Below are positions 15,857 through 21,980 of a stretch of 21,980 nucleotides of DNA, in pieces (within the stretch, counting starts at the first letter, position 1; each line of letters opens with the position of its first letter). The stretch comes from CANNDT01 sp945876205 (GTDB lineage: Bacteria; Acidobacteriota; Vicinamibacteria; Vicinamibacterales; UBA2999): positions 1-21,980 of the forward strand of contig CANNDT010000078.1 of assembly GCA_947503365.1 (NCBI GenBank). Reading direction: 5' to 3'. The notes beneath the pieces were generated by a model, which saw nothing but the letters and a program-made list of their open reading frames with translations, did no database searches and had not been told where the DNA came from. Position numbers and translations under genes: made by a program.

Positions 15857-16860
15857 CCCTGGACGACCGGGTCCACGCGCTGGCGTCCTTGGGTCTCACG
15901 CCCCGGCAGACCCGCTTCATCACGCTGGTCGCGCTCCACAGCGGCTACTGCTTGCGACGGCAGTACCTGACCTTCGCCGGACTCCGGTACGGGAAGAACG
16001 TCCGCGAGTTCCTCGACGGCCTGGTGGACCGCGGCCTCGCGACGCGGTTTGCGTATCGCCGCGACCGCGGCCATCTCTATCATGTCTGCGCGCGGTCGAT
16101 CTATCGCGCGATCGACCAGGAGGAGAATCGCAATCGACGGCACACGAGCCCGGCGCTGATCGCGCGCAAGCTCATGGTCCTCGATCACGTGCTGCGCCAC
16201 CCCGAACGCGACTGGTACGCGACCGAGCAGGACAAGGTCGCGTTGTTCACGGAGCGCTTCGGCGTCCCCGTGGGGGAGCTGCCGCAGCGGGTGTACACGG
16301 CTGCGGACGGTCTGGCGGCACCGACGATTCGCTACTTCGTCCAGAAGCTGCCGCTCTATCTGGAGGGCGCGCCGCCGGTCGTCCACTTGGTGTATCTCGT
16401 CACGGACGACACCGGGCGCGGCTTCGAGCAATTCCTGAGCGATCACGCCCGCCTGTTGGCGCGCCTGCCGGCGTGGACCGTGGACGCCCTGGGCGCCGGG
16501 GCCGTCCACGGCCTGCCGGCCTGCCACCAGGTCTTCGAGGCGTTCGTGGCGGGGGCGACCCCTTCGACGGGCACGCAGCTCGCCGACCTGCAGTGGTTCT
16601 TCGAGACCAGGCGGCTGGTCGACGGGGGACAGCTCGGCAGCCTGTCGGTCGCCGACCTCAACCGCTTCCGCGACGCGCGCGCGACGTTCGGTGCGCCGGC
16701 CATCGCGAGCCTCTATGCCCGCTGGCTCCTGCAGGGCGACGCGGTGTTCGCACGTGCGGCGGTCGGAGCATCGTCACTCGCCGCTCGGCCTGGCCAGCTC
16801 GTGACCGAACAGCTGGCGGGCCAGTACGAACAATTTGGCGAACTCGCGGGGGTCGTATGA
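15853..16860 (+). CDS. uncharacterised winged-helix protein coupled to the Replic_Relax-like gene
   Basis: A 335-aa protein starting inside the stop of the previous gene (ATGA overlap). Residues about 14-85 look like a winged helix (LTPRQTRFITLVALHSGYCL, VREFLDGLVDRGLATRF, GHLYHVCARSIYRAI). The middle (RRHTSPALIARKLMVLDHVL, WYATEQDKVALF) and C-terminal parts match nothing I recognise. No membrane segment or signal. The pairing of two adjacent winged-helix proteins next to a palindromic region, followed by the coupling protein gene, suggests a DNA-binding role, perhaps at oriT or in operon control. The stop is immediately followed by a 13-bp perfect hairpin. Confidence 0.8.
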   Translation: MTLDDRVHALASLGLTPRQTRFITLVALHSGYCLRRQYLTFAGLRYGKNVREFLDGLVDRGLATRFAYRRDRGHLYHVCARSIYRAIDQEENRNRRHTSPALIARKLMVLDHVLRHPERDWYATEQDKVALFTERFGVPVGELPQRVYTAADGLAAPTIRYFVQKLPLYLEGAPPVVHLVYLVTDDTGRGFEQFLSDHARLLARLPAWTVDALGAGAVHGLPACHQVFEAFVAGATPSTGTQLADLQWFFETRRLVDGGQLGSLSVADLNRFRDARATFGAPAIASLYARWLLQGDAVFARAAVGASSLAARPGQLVTEQLAGQYEQFGELAGVV

Positions 16861-16903
16861 GGGGCCGACAGGGTCGGAGCACGATGGCCCCCCTGTCGGC
16901 CCC
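16861..16903 (+). terminator. 13-bp perfect stem directly after the stop codon
   Basis: GGGGCCGACAGGG (16861-16873) and CCCTGTCGGCCCC (16891-16903) are exact reverse complements with a 17-nt loop. The stem begins at the base after the TGA at 16858-16860. There is no T-run. It could end or attenuate the virB2-virB8 operon, or belong to the palindromic array that follows. Confidence 0.55.
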
Positions 16904-17281
16904 GGTGTCGGCCCCTGCGCTGGCCCCGGCACCCGCGCGCGCCTGCGAACGTATCGGCGCGCGTAACCCCCTGAAGACGCAACGCATTCCCGCAGTCGCC
17001 GCGGCCGGTGGCCGCGTCGGTCGGGCGGCGTATTGGGCCGCCCTCTGGGACGGAGCGAGGGTCCCGAGCAAAGGGGGAGCGACCCCCCGTTCCGGGGCGG
17101 TCCTTGCCCCAGGGCCTCTCGGCCCTGCGGCGGACCCTGAGGGTCGCTCCCCCTTTGCTCGGAAGAAGACGTCGCCGACTATCGCACCGCCATCGGATCA
17201 CGGCGGCGACGCGCGCTCGATCACGCCTCCGACACTCGCAGTGTCGCGGGCACGTCTCGTCACCGCGAAAGGAGCATGCCC
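16904..17281. other. structured non-coding region between the wHTH pair and the virD4 block
   Basis: Roughly 380 bases with no convincing gene but dense secondary structure. CGCGGCC (17000-17006) pairs with GGCCGCG (17010-17016). GGGCGGC (17023-17029) pairs with GCCGCCC (17037-17043). Then comes a 99-bp palindromic element (17064-17162, listed separately). An open frame 16857-17291 runs through it, but it is Ala/Pro/Arg-rich and spans all the hairpins, so I treat it as spurious. Position just before the coupling-protein gene makes it a candidate oriT or transcription control region. Confidence 0.5.
17064..17162. repeat. 99-bp element with 22-bp perfect inverted repeats and nested hairpins
   Basis: The 22-bp arm at 17064-17085 (beginning CCGAGCAAAGGGGGAGCG) is an exact reverse complement of 17141-17162. 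The 55-bp spacer has its own nested pairs: GGTCC (17099-17103) with GGACC (17132-17136), and CAGGGCC (17110-17116) with GGCCCTG (17121-17127). GGGGC (17094-17098) with GCCCC (17106-17110) is a competing alternative. No flanking target duplication was seen. It may be a REP/MITE-like repeat, an oriT stem or a transcription attenuator. Confidence 0.75.
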
Positions 17282-17575
17282 ATGTCACTGATTAAGCCGC
17301 GCACAAACCGCGTGCGGGTCGTGCGTCACATTTGCCGACTCCAGGAACCGAATCGAGACGCGCTCGTGCAGTACGCACGGTTCATCGGCGACACCGTCGA
17401 TTACGTGCTCAATCAACTGATCGATGGCACCCTGCTCAAGGATCGCGACTTCCTGGCGTGGCGCGCCGAGCAACCGGCGACCTCGCCGGTCGGCTCGCCG
17501 GCCGCACCGCCGGCCGAGCCGACCGGACACAAGGCCGGGAACGGATCGCGGTCGCGCCCCGACACGCACGCGTGA
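17282..17575 (+). CDS. small ribbon-helix-helix-like protein upstream of virD4
   Basis: A 97-aa protein. The ATG at 17282 is chosen because AAGGAG (17268-17273) is eight bases upstream; the ATG at 17276 is too close to it. Residues about 1-55 read strand-helix-helix (VRVVRHICRLQEPN, ALVQYARFIGDTVDYVLNQL), suggestive of a CopG/Arc-type ribbon-helix-helix DNA-binding fold. The last 40 residues are Pro/Ala-rich and polar. Small RHH proteins next to a coupling protein often act as relaxosome accessory factors that bind oriT and dock to VirD4. The stop overlaps a GTG of the virD4 frame. Fold assignment is by eye only. Confidence 0.75.
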   Translation: MSLIKPRTNRVRVVRHICRLQEPNRDALVQYARFIGDTVDYVLNQLIDGTLLKDRDFLAWRAEQPATSPVGSPAAPPAEPTGHKAGNGSRSRPDTHA

Positions 17576-17583
17576 GCGACGCC

Positions 17584-19575
17584 ATGCAAAACGTGATGGC
17601 GTACCGGTTCGTCCTCAGCCTGGCGCTGAGCGCCGTCGTGGGAGTGGTCGGACTCTACCTCCGGCCGTTCCCCGCGGACAACCTCTTGCTCGCGCTGATT
17701 GCCGAGCGGCGCCCGACGCTGTACGCGGAGTTGAGCTACACGTACGCCACGCTGTGGTTCAGCACGCCGTTCCTCGGGATCAGCGGCGTCTGCGCGTGGC
17801 TCTACATCTTCGTGATCCAGACGGATCGCCGCCGACCGCAGCAGCCGCTCCCGCCGTATCCCGCGCCTGAGGACCGTGAGGATCTCTTCCTGGTGCTCGG
17901 CGAGCAGCACCACCGCGGCTCCGCGGAGCGCGCGAGTGAGCCACGCTGGCTCGTCATTCCGGAGCGCGGGCTCTACACGGGCATGGTCATCGTGGGCGCC
18001 ATCGGGACGGGCAAGACCTCAGCCTGCATGTACCCCTACGTCGAGCAGCTCCTCGCGTACCGGGCGCACGACCCGGCCCGCAAGATCGGCGGGCTCGTCC
18101 TGGAAGTGAAAGGCGACTTCTGCCGGCACGTCCGCGACATCCTCGCGCGTCACGGGCGTGCCGACGATTACGTCGAGATCAGTCTCACCTCGCCGTATCG
18201 GTACAACCCGCTCCACAACGACCTCGACGCCTACGCGCTGGCCTACGGCATCGCCACGCTCATGACCAATCTCTTTGGTCGCGGCCAGGAGCCGTTCTGG
18301 CAGCAGGCCAGCACCAACCTCGTCAAGTTCGTGATCCTGATCCATCAAATCCTCGACGACTACGTCACGCTCTTTCAGGTCTACGAGCACGCTATCAACC
18401 CGGACAAGCTCCGCGCCAAGATCGCGGACGGCGAGCGGCGGTTCACCGCGAAGAACCGTCGCCTCGTCGTGAACAAGCGTGAGCACCTCCTCACGCCCGT
18501 ACTGGCGCCGTGGACGTGGCACGACGACGCGCACGTCGACCAGAGCTGGACGCCGTGGTCGCCCGACCTCGAAGACGTCCTCACCGCGGCCACGATTCCG
18601 TTCTCCATCACCGACGTGGCGCCAGCGGCGGACCAGGCCGACAAGGCGGCGCAGTTCGAGGCCGTCAAGCGGTGGTTCGAGGATGACTGGATGCGCATCG
18701 AGCCGAAGCTCCGCACCTCCATTGTCGAAGGCATCAGCGTGTTCCTCTCGTTGTTCGACGACAACCCGCGGGTGAAGCACACCTTTTGCCCGCCGAAGGA
18801 GATGTACGATCCGGCGCGGAACCCGGACGGGATCCACGGCATCCCCCTCCCGCCGCTCGGCGAGCTCATCGAGCAGGGGAAGGTCATTGCGCTCAACTTC
18901 CCGATCGCGATGAATCCGGGCCTGGCGCGGGCGCTGGGCACGATGCTCAAGCAGGACTTTCAACGGGCCGTGCTCAATCGCATCCACACGATGAGCACGG
19001 ATCCGTCCCACACCCAGCGGCCGGTGATGTTCGTGTGCGATGAGTACCAAGCGTTCGCCACGACGGGCGAGAACGAGCCGTCTGGCGATGAGAAGTTCTT
19101 CTCCCTTGCGCGCCAGGCGCGGTGCATTCCGATCGTCGCGACGCAGAGCATCAGCTCGCTCCGGTCGACGCTCAGCGGCGAGTCCTGGCGGACGCTCCTA
19201 CAGGGGCTGCGGACGAAGATCTTCCTCGCGCTGTCGGATGACTTCAGCGCGCACATGGCGGCGGACCTCTGCGGCAAGGCGGAGCGACTCAAGCCGAGCT
19301 ACTCGATCACCGAGGCGGGACAAGACGCGCGCGTCAGCATCCTGACCGGCCGCCCGGCCGCGCATCGAGCCACGGTCAGTGCTTCTAAGACGTACAGCCT
19401 CCTGCTGGACTACGTGTTCCAACCGAAGGTCTTCGCCGAGCTGCAGAACGCCCAGGCCATCGTCCTGCCGTACGACGGCCTGAATCCCCAGCCGCCGACG
19501 TACTGCTATCTCAAGCCGTACTACCTCGACGTGCAGACCAGCTACTTCGACCACCGCGCTGCAGGAGGCCTCTGA
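17584..19575 (+). CDS. virD4: VirD4/TraG type IV coupling protein
   Basis: A 663-aa protein with two N-terminal transmembrane segments, about 8-24 (VLSLALSAVVGVVGLYL) and 55-80 (TPFLGISGVCAWLYIFVI). The RecA-like ATPase domain follows, with Walker A GAIGTGKT at residues 138-145, and Walker B PVMFVCDEYQAF with D486/E487. The motif VATQSISSLRSTL downstream is typical. It links the relaxosome to the secretion channel and pumps DNA. The frame continues 12 bases upstream to a GTG at 17572 that overlaps the previous stop (GTGA); that start is equally possible. Neither has a good Shine-Dalgarno, consistent with translational coupling. Intact. Confidence 0.95.
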   Translation: MQNVMAYRFVLSLALSAVVGVVGLYLRPFPADNLLLALIAERRPTLYAELSYTYATLWFSTPFLGISGVCAWLYIFVIQTDRRRPQQPLPPYPAPEDREDLFLVLGEQHHRGSAERASEPRWLVIPERGLYTGMVIVGAIGTGKTSACMYPYVEQLLAYRAHDPARKIGGLVLEVKGDFCRHVRDILARHGRADDYVEISLTSPYRYNPLHNDLDAYALAYGIATLMTNLFGRGQEPFWQQASTNLVKFVILIHQILDDYVTLFQVYEHAINPDKLRAKIADGERRFTAKNRRLVVNKREHLLTPVLAPWTWHDDAHVDQSWTPWSPDLEDVLTAATIPFSITDVAPAADQADKAAQFEAVKRWFEDDWMRIEPKLRTSIVEGISVFLSLFDDNPRVKHTFCPPKEMYDPARNPDGIHGIPLPPLGELIEQGKVIALNFPIAMNPGLARALGTMLKQDFQRAVLNRIHTMSTDPSHTQRPVMFVCDEYQAFATTGENEPSGDEKFFSLARQARCIPIVATQSISSLRSTLSGESWRTLLQGLRTKIFLALSDDFSAHMAADLCGKAERLKPSYSITEAGQDARVSILTGRPAAHRATVSASKTYSLLLDYVFQPKVFAELQNAQAIVLPYDGLNPQPPTYCYLKPYYLDVQTSYFDHRAAGGL

Positions 19576-19576
19576 C

Positions 19577-20566
19577 ATGAGCTTCGACGTCATCCTCCCA
19601 TTCCTCCGGCCGATCGCGCACTTGATCCAGGACGCGGACGTCTCCGAGATCATGATCAATGGGTCCCGCCGGATCTTCGTCGAGCGGCAGGGGCTGATTG
19701 AGGCGGTTGACGGCATCGAGATCGACGAACGCAACCTCAAGGTCGCCGTGAAGAACATCGCCCGCGCGCTCGGCGACGATGTCTCAGAGGAAAAGCCGAT
19801 CCTCGACTCGCGCCTGCCCGACGGTTCGCGGGTCGCTGCCGTCTTTCCCCCGTGCAGCGTCGGGGGAACGACCCTGACCATTCGCAAGTTCCAGACGCGC
19901 TTCTTCACGGCGGACGAACTCGTGCGCACCGGCACGATGACGCCGGAGGTGCTCGACGCGGTCCGCGCCGCCATCGAGAAGAACGAGAACATCCTGATCA
20001 GTGGCGGGACCAGTACTGGGAAGACGACGTTGCTGAACGCGCTCGCGGCGTTCCTGCCGCCGAATGATCGCGTCGTGCTCATTGAGGACACGGCCGAGTT
20101 ACAGATCGACCGACCGAACCTCGTGCGGTTTGAAGCCCGCCGGGAACAGGCCGGCCTACCGGCGGTGACCATCCGCGAGCTATTGCGCGCGACGCTTCGC
20201 CATCGGCCGGACCGCATCATCGTGGGCGAGGTGCGCGGCGGCGAGGCGTATGACCTGCTGCAGGCGCTCAACACGGGCCACGCCGGGACGTTGTCCACGA
20301 TTCATGCGAACTCTGCGGAGCAAGCGTTGGCGCGATTCTCGTCGTGTGTGGTGCAAAGCGGGATCGAACTGCCGTATCAGGCGGTCCGGTATCAGATCGC
20401 GGACGCGATCCATCTCGTGCTGCACCTCGGCCGCCACGAGGGCCGTCGCCTGGTCAGAGAACTCATACGCATCGGGCGATACGACGTGAACGCGGATCGC
20501 TACGAACGCGAGGAGTTGTTTACCTCGGGCGAATGTCGCCCGCGCAGTATTGGAGGTCACGTATGA
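19577..20566 (+). CDS. virB11: VirB11/TrbB secretion ATPase
   Basis: A 329-aa cytoplasmic hexameric ATPase. The N-terminal domain (about 1-105) precedes a RecA fold with Walker A SGGTSTGKTT (G143-T151). The Asp box VLIEDTAELQ, Walker B IIVGEVRGGEAYDLLQAL and the His box NTGHAGTLSTIHANS follow in order. The length is typical. It switches VirB4 between pilus assembly and DNA transfer. It starts one base after the virD4 stop, with AGGAGG at 19563-19568 inside the end of virD4. In the VirB scheme virB11 precedes virD4; here the order is reversed. The stop overlaps the next start (ATGA). Confidence 0.95.
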   Translation: MSFDVILPFLRPIAHLIQDADVSEIMINGSRRIFVERQGLIEAVDGIEIDERNLKVAVKNIARALGDDVSEEKPILDSRLPDGSRVAAVFPPCSVGGTTLTIRKFQTRFFTADELVRTGTMTPEVLDAVRAAIEKNENILISGGTSTGKTTLLNALAAFLPPNDRVVLIEDTAELQIDRPNLVRFEARREQAGLPAVTIRELLRATLRHRPDRIIVGEVRGGEAYDLLQALNTGHAGTLSTIHANSAEQALARFSSCVVQSGIELPYQAVRYQIADAIHLVLHLGRHEGRRLVRELIRIGRYDVNADRYEREELFTSGECRPRSIGGHV

Positions 20567-20889
20567 ACCGACTGCCAGCAAAGACCAAGGGGCAACTTCG
20601 CGTCCGCGTGAATGGCCAGGCGACGGCCAACGACCGTGCGCATCTCCTGCCCGAAGCCAGCGGGGAAGCCTCTCTGGTCACAAAGAGCCTCGACCGCGTG
20701 CTCTCGCTCAAATTGCTCCGCTTTCCGACGGTGCGCGAGCGGACGGGCCTGTCGCGCTCGACCATCTGGCGGCTCGAGCGCCTTGGCGACTTTCCGATGC
20801 ACCGGAGGATCTCAGCAAACGTCGTGGCGTGGGTGGAGGAAGAGGTGATGGGCTGGATTCACTCAAAGGTCGGAAACATCGCAGTCTGA
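20563..20889 (+). CDS. AlpA-like HTH regulator at the end of the conjugation cluster
   Basis: A 108-aa protein starting in the virB11 stop (ATGA), with TTGGAGG upstream. The first 45 residues are polar. Residues about 50-100 carry an AlpA/MerR-like helix-turn-helix (LRFPTVRERTGLSRSTIWRL, MHRRISANVVAWVEEEVMGW). AlpA-type proteins in mobile elements are transcription regulators or excisionases, acting with tyrosine integrases. Here the gene is 18 kb from the integrase and translationally linked to conjugation genes, which would tie excision to conjugation if it is an excisionase. The long N-terminal extension is unusual for AlpA, which is commonly about 70 aa. Confidence 0.85.
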   Translation: MNRLPAKTKGQLRVRVNGQATANDRAHLLPEASGEASLVTKSLDRVLSLKLLRFPTVRERTGLSRSTIWRLERLGDFPMHRRISANVVAWVEEEVMGWIHSKVGNIAV

Positions 20890-20955
20890 CGTCGTCCGGT
20901 CCACCACGTGCGGACGCCGCCCCGTATAATCGACGAAGGTCTTGGCTCGTTGCAC

Positions 20956-20977
20956 ATTAGCCATAACTAATATAGCC
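20956..20977 (+). promoter_or_regulatory. AT-rich promoter/operator region of the higBA-like pair
   Basis: A strikingly AT-rich patch in GC-rich DNA. ATTAG (20956-20960) and CTAAT (20967-20971) form a dyad, and TAGCC recurs at 20958-20962 and 20973-20977 with a 15-bp period. The toxin ATG (20979) follows directly without a Shine-Dalgarno. TTGCAC (20950-20955) with TATAGC (20971-20976) is one weak promoter reading with 15-bp spacing; TATAAT at 20925-20930 is another possible -10. Antitoxin autorepression here is expected for this family. Confidence 0.45.
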
Positions 20978-20978
20978 T

Positions 20979-21332
20979 ATGACGTGGAACTTGGCGTTCT
21001 ACCAAACGCCGCGCGGCGAACGGCCCGCGGCGGCGTTCGTCGAGCAGTTGGCAGAACCGGCGCGCGCGGAAATGGCGGCCCTGCTGGCCGCCCTCCAAGA
21101 GCGCGGCAATCTTCTTCGGCCGCCGCACTCGAAGGCGCTCGGCGACGGGTTGTTTGAATTGCGAAGCGTGAAACATGCCCTTCGGGTGTTTTACATGTTC
21201 CTTCCTGGCCAGCAGATCGTGTTGCTGGACGGGATCGTGAAGAAGCGCGACGACATTCCGGCCGCGGTGCTTCGGCGCATTCGACTGCTGCAGAGTGAAA
21301 TCGTGGCGAGCAAGCGTGAAGGTAGACGATGA
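20979..21332 (+). CDS. higB: HigB-like (RelE superfamily, Gp49) toxin
   Basis: A 117-aa protein of the phage-derived Gp49/HigB type in the RelE/ParE superfamily. The pattern is FYQTPRGERPAAAFVEQL, then LLAALQERGNLLRPPHSKAL, GLFELRSVKHALRVFYMF and VLLDGIVKKRDDIPA, matching family features ending in a Lys/Arg-rich helix. Such toxins are ribosome-dependent mRNA endoribonucleases. Toxin-first order is characteristic of higBA. The stop overlaps the antitoxin start by four bases. There is no Shine-Dalgarno, so a leaderless transcript is possible. It probably stabilises the element. Confidence 0.9.
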   Translation: MTWNLAFYQTPRGERPAAAFVEQLAEPARAEMAALLAALQERGNLLRPPHSKALGDGLFELRSVKHALRVFYMFLPGQQIVLLDGIVKKRDDIPAAVLRRIRLLQSEIVASKREGRR

Positions 21333-21703
21333 GAAAACACGCGACCGTTGTGGCAGCCGACGAGTGGCTGAATAAGGTCATTCACCAGTCGCCAGCGTTT
21401 CAGGCGCAGGTCGAGGAAGAACTTGCCGCGATCAATGTGGCGCAGGATCTAGTGGCGCTCCGTGAGTCGCGGGGGCTGTCCCAGGCGCAATTAGCCGATC
21501 GGCTCGGCATCACCCAATCGGCGATCGCGCAACTGGAGTCGGCGCAACCGAAGAACGTCGAGTTGAGAACACTCGTGCGAGTCGCGACGGCGCTCGGCGC
21601 CCATGTCGACGTGTCGATTCGCCCGCGCCGGCAGGCCCGGAAGTCGCGTCAGCGAGCGGGGGGCAAGACGAAGAAGCCCGCGGCGGTGCGGTCGCCAGCA
21701 TAA
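21329..21703 (+). CDS. higA: HigA-like XRE antitoxin
   Basis: A 124-aa protein whose start overlaps the toxin stop (ATGA). Residues about 45-100 are a Cro/CI-type helix-turn-helix (LVALRESRGLSQAQLADRLG, ITQSAIAQLESAQ), and the tail is Lys/Arg/Ala-rich. It neutralises the toxin and represses the operon. About 40 residues precede the HTH (HQSPAFQAQVEEELAAINVA), probably a toxin-contact helix. The basic C-terminal tail of about 20 residues is longer than is common for HigA and may simply be low-complexity. Confidence 0.9.
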   Translation: MRKHATVVAADEWLNKVIHQSPAFQAQVEEELAAINVAQDLVALRESRGLSQAQLADRLGITQSAIAQLESAQPKNVELRTLVRVATALGAHVDVSIRPRRQARKSRQRAGGKTKKPAAVRSPA

Positions 21704-21861
21704 TCTCGCGCTGGCTTTAACAAGAGCGTCTCTCAATTGACATCATGGTCTTGGTGCGGTCGGCGCTATCACCAGATCGGCCTTGCGCCAATGACCTTAC
21801 GGATCCTCATCAAAGCCGACAGCGCGGCGTCCTTACCGACGTTCAACAATGAATCTGTGCT
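21704..21861. other. intergenic region; possible truncated minus-strand gene stub
   Basis: No complete gene. On the minus strand, 21861-21772 reads STDSLLNVGKDAALSALM then RIRKVIGARPIW and a stop at 21771-21769. It looks like the C-terminus of some protein whose upstream part would have been displaced by the IS. Family not recognised. Confidence 0.3.
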
Positions 21862-21980
21862 TGATCCGCTTTCGTGGACACGTTCCGAAAGGTGGATACG
21901 ATGTCCCGCATGTCCCGAAGCAGCAGTGGCCGGCGCCCCCGCCGGCAGTTCTCTGACGAGTTCAAGGAAGGCGCCGTCCG
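21862..21980 (+). mobile_element. left end of an IS3-family insertion sequence
   Basis: The stretch from about 21862 (TGATCCGCTTTCGTGGACAC) resembles IS3-family termini, where GTGGACAC lies close to the end before orfA. The transposase start follows about 40 bases later. The true terminal base and target duplication cannot be set without the right end, which is outside the window. Confidence 0.6.
21901..21980 (+). CDS. IS3-family transposase OrfA (N-terminus only)
   Basis: Only 26 codons fall in the window: MSRMSRSSSGRRPRRQFSDE, then FKEGAV. The RRQFSDEFKEGAVR pattern is the classical opening of IS3 OrfA, the helix-turn-helix DNA-binding subunit. A weak ribosome binding site AAGGTGG lies six bases upstream. 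A second ATG three codons on is an alternative start. OrfB and the right end must lie beyond the window. Confidence 0.8.
   Translation, partial: MSRMSRSSSGRRPRRQFSDEFKEGAV

Larger units (their letters stand above)
1354..21980 (+). mobile_element. integrative and conjugative element (left part, right end not in window)
   Basis: The region begins at a tRNA-Leu 3' end with an adjacent integrase. It carries defence and toxin-antitoxin genes, then a near-complete VirB/VirD4 type IV secretion set, an AlpA-like regulator and an insertion sequence. Integrase plus conjugation ATPases (VirB4, VirD4, VirB11) in one block is the defining content of an ICE. The right boundary is not visible. The tRNA-Pro remnant at 2712-2760 and the decayed DNA at 4.4-5.3 kb suggest the left part is a composite of more than one insertion. 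Confidence 0.65.

Noticed and set aside
16857..17291. Open frame of 144 codons starting with an ATGA overlap after the second winged-helix gene
   Set aside because: The overlap is suggestive, but the product is Ala/Pro/Arg-rich, crosses all the palindromes and overlaps the next gene's start; treated as spurious.
19336..19350. ATCCTGACC, resembling the nic core of some oriT sites
   Set aside because: It lies inside virD4 coding sequence with no neighbouring inverted repeat; expected by chance.
1..21980. CRISPR arrays or cas genes, rRNA
   Set aside because: No regularly spaced direct repeats, Cas-like motifs or ribosomal RNA sequence seen on either strand.

Overview
The window is GC-rich DNA, and the left edge carries chromosomal-type genes: a DUF5916/CBM9-like secreted protein on the minus strand and a complete tRNA-Leu(UAA). 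A DUF5916 secreted protein, this codon usage and an Acidobacteria-style Crp/Fnr regulator point to an Acidobacteriota-like Gram-negative host. That is inference; no rRNA or marker gene is present to settle it.

Everything to the right of the tRNA reads as an integrative and conjugative element (ICE). A DUF4102/P4-type tyrosine integrase starts 78 bp after the tRNA CCA. It is followed by a diverged 3' half of a tRNA-Pro(GGG), an AbiE-type (type IV toxin-antitoxin/abortive infection) pair behind a 46-bp dyad, about 1 kb of apparently decayed DNA, and a small SpoVG-like protein. Next comes a Crp/Fnr-family regulator with a TTG start.

From 7.0 to 20.9 kb lies one long, tightly packed plus-strand conjugation cluster. 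Its order is virB2, virB3, virB4, virB9, virB10, virB5, virB6, a 45-aa membrane protein, virB8, a 98-aa membrane protein, two winged-helix-like proteins, a 0.4-kb gene-free region full of perfect inverted repeats, a small ribbon-helix-helix-like protein, virD4, virB11 and an AlpA-like regulator. Many genes overlap by ATGA, so the blocks are probably cotranscribed and translationally coupled. The VirB4, VirB11 and VirD4 ATPases all keep intact Walker motifs. The set has pilin, inner-membrane, core-complex and coupling proteins, but I see no VirB1 transglycosylase and no classical HUH relaxase.

The right side carries a HigB/HigA-type toxin-antitoxin pair behind an AT-rich promoter region, then the start of an IS3-family transposase gene running off the edge. 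The other end of the ICE is not in the window.

The most interesting part is 14.97-17.3 kb. A gene resembling the Replic_Relax family (winged helix plus possible nuclease-like core) and an unrecognised winged-helix partner sit directly beside a highly palindromic non-coding segment and just before the coupling protein. This is where a relaxosome and oriT could be, and it may be a non-canonical DNA-processing module.
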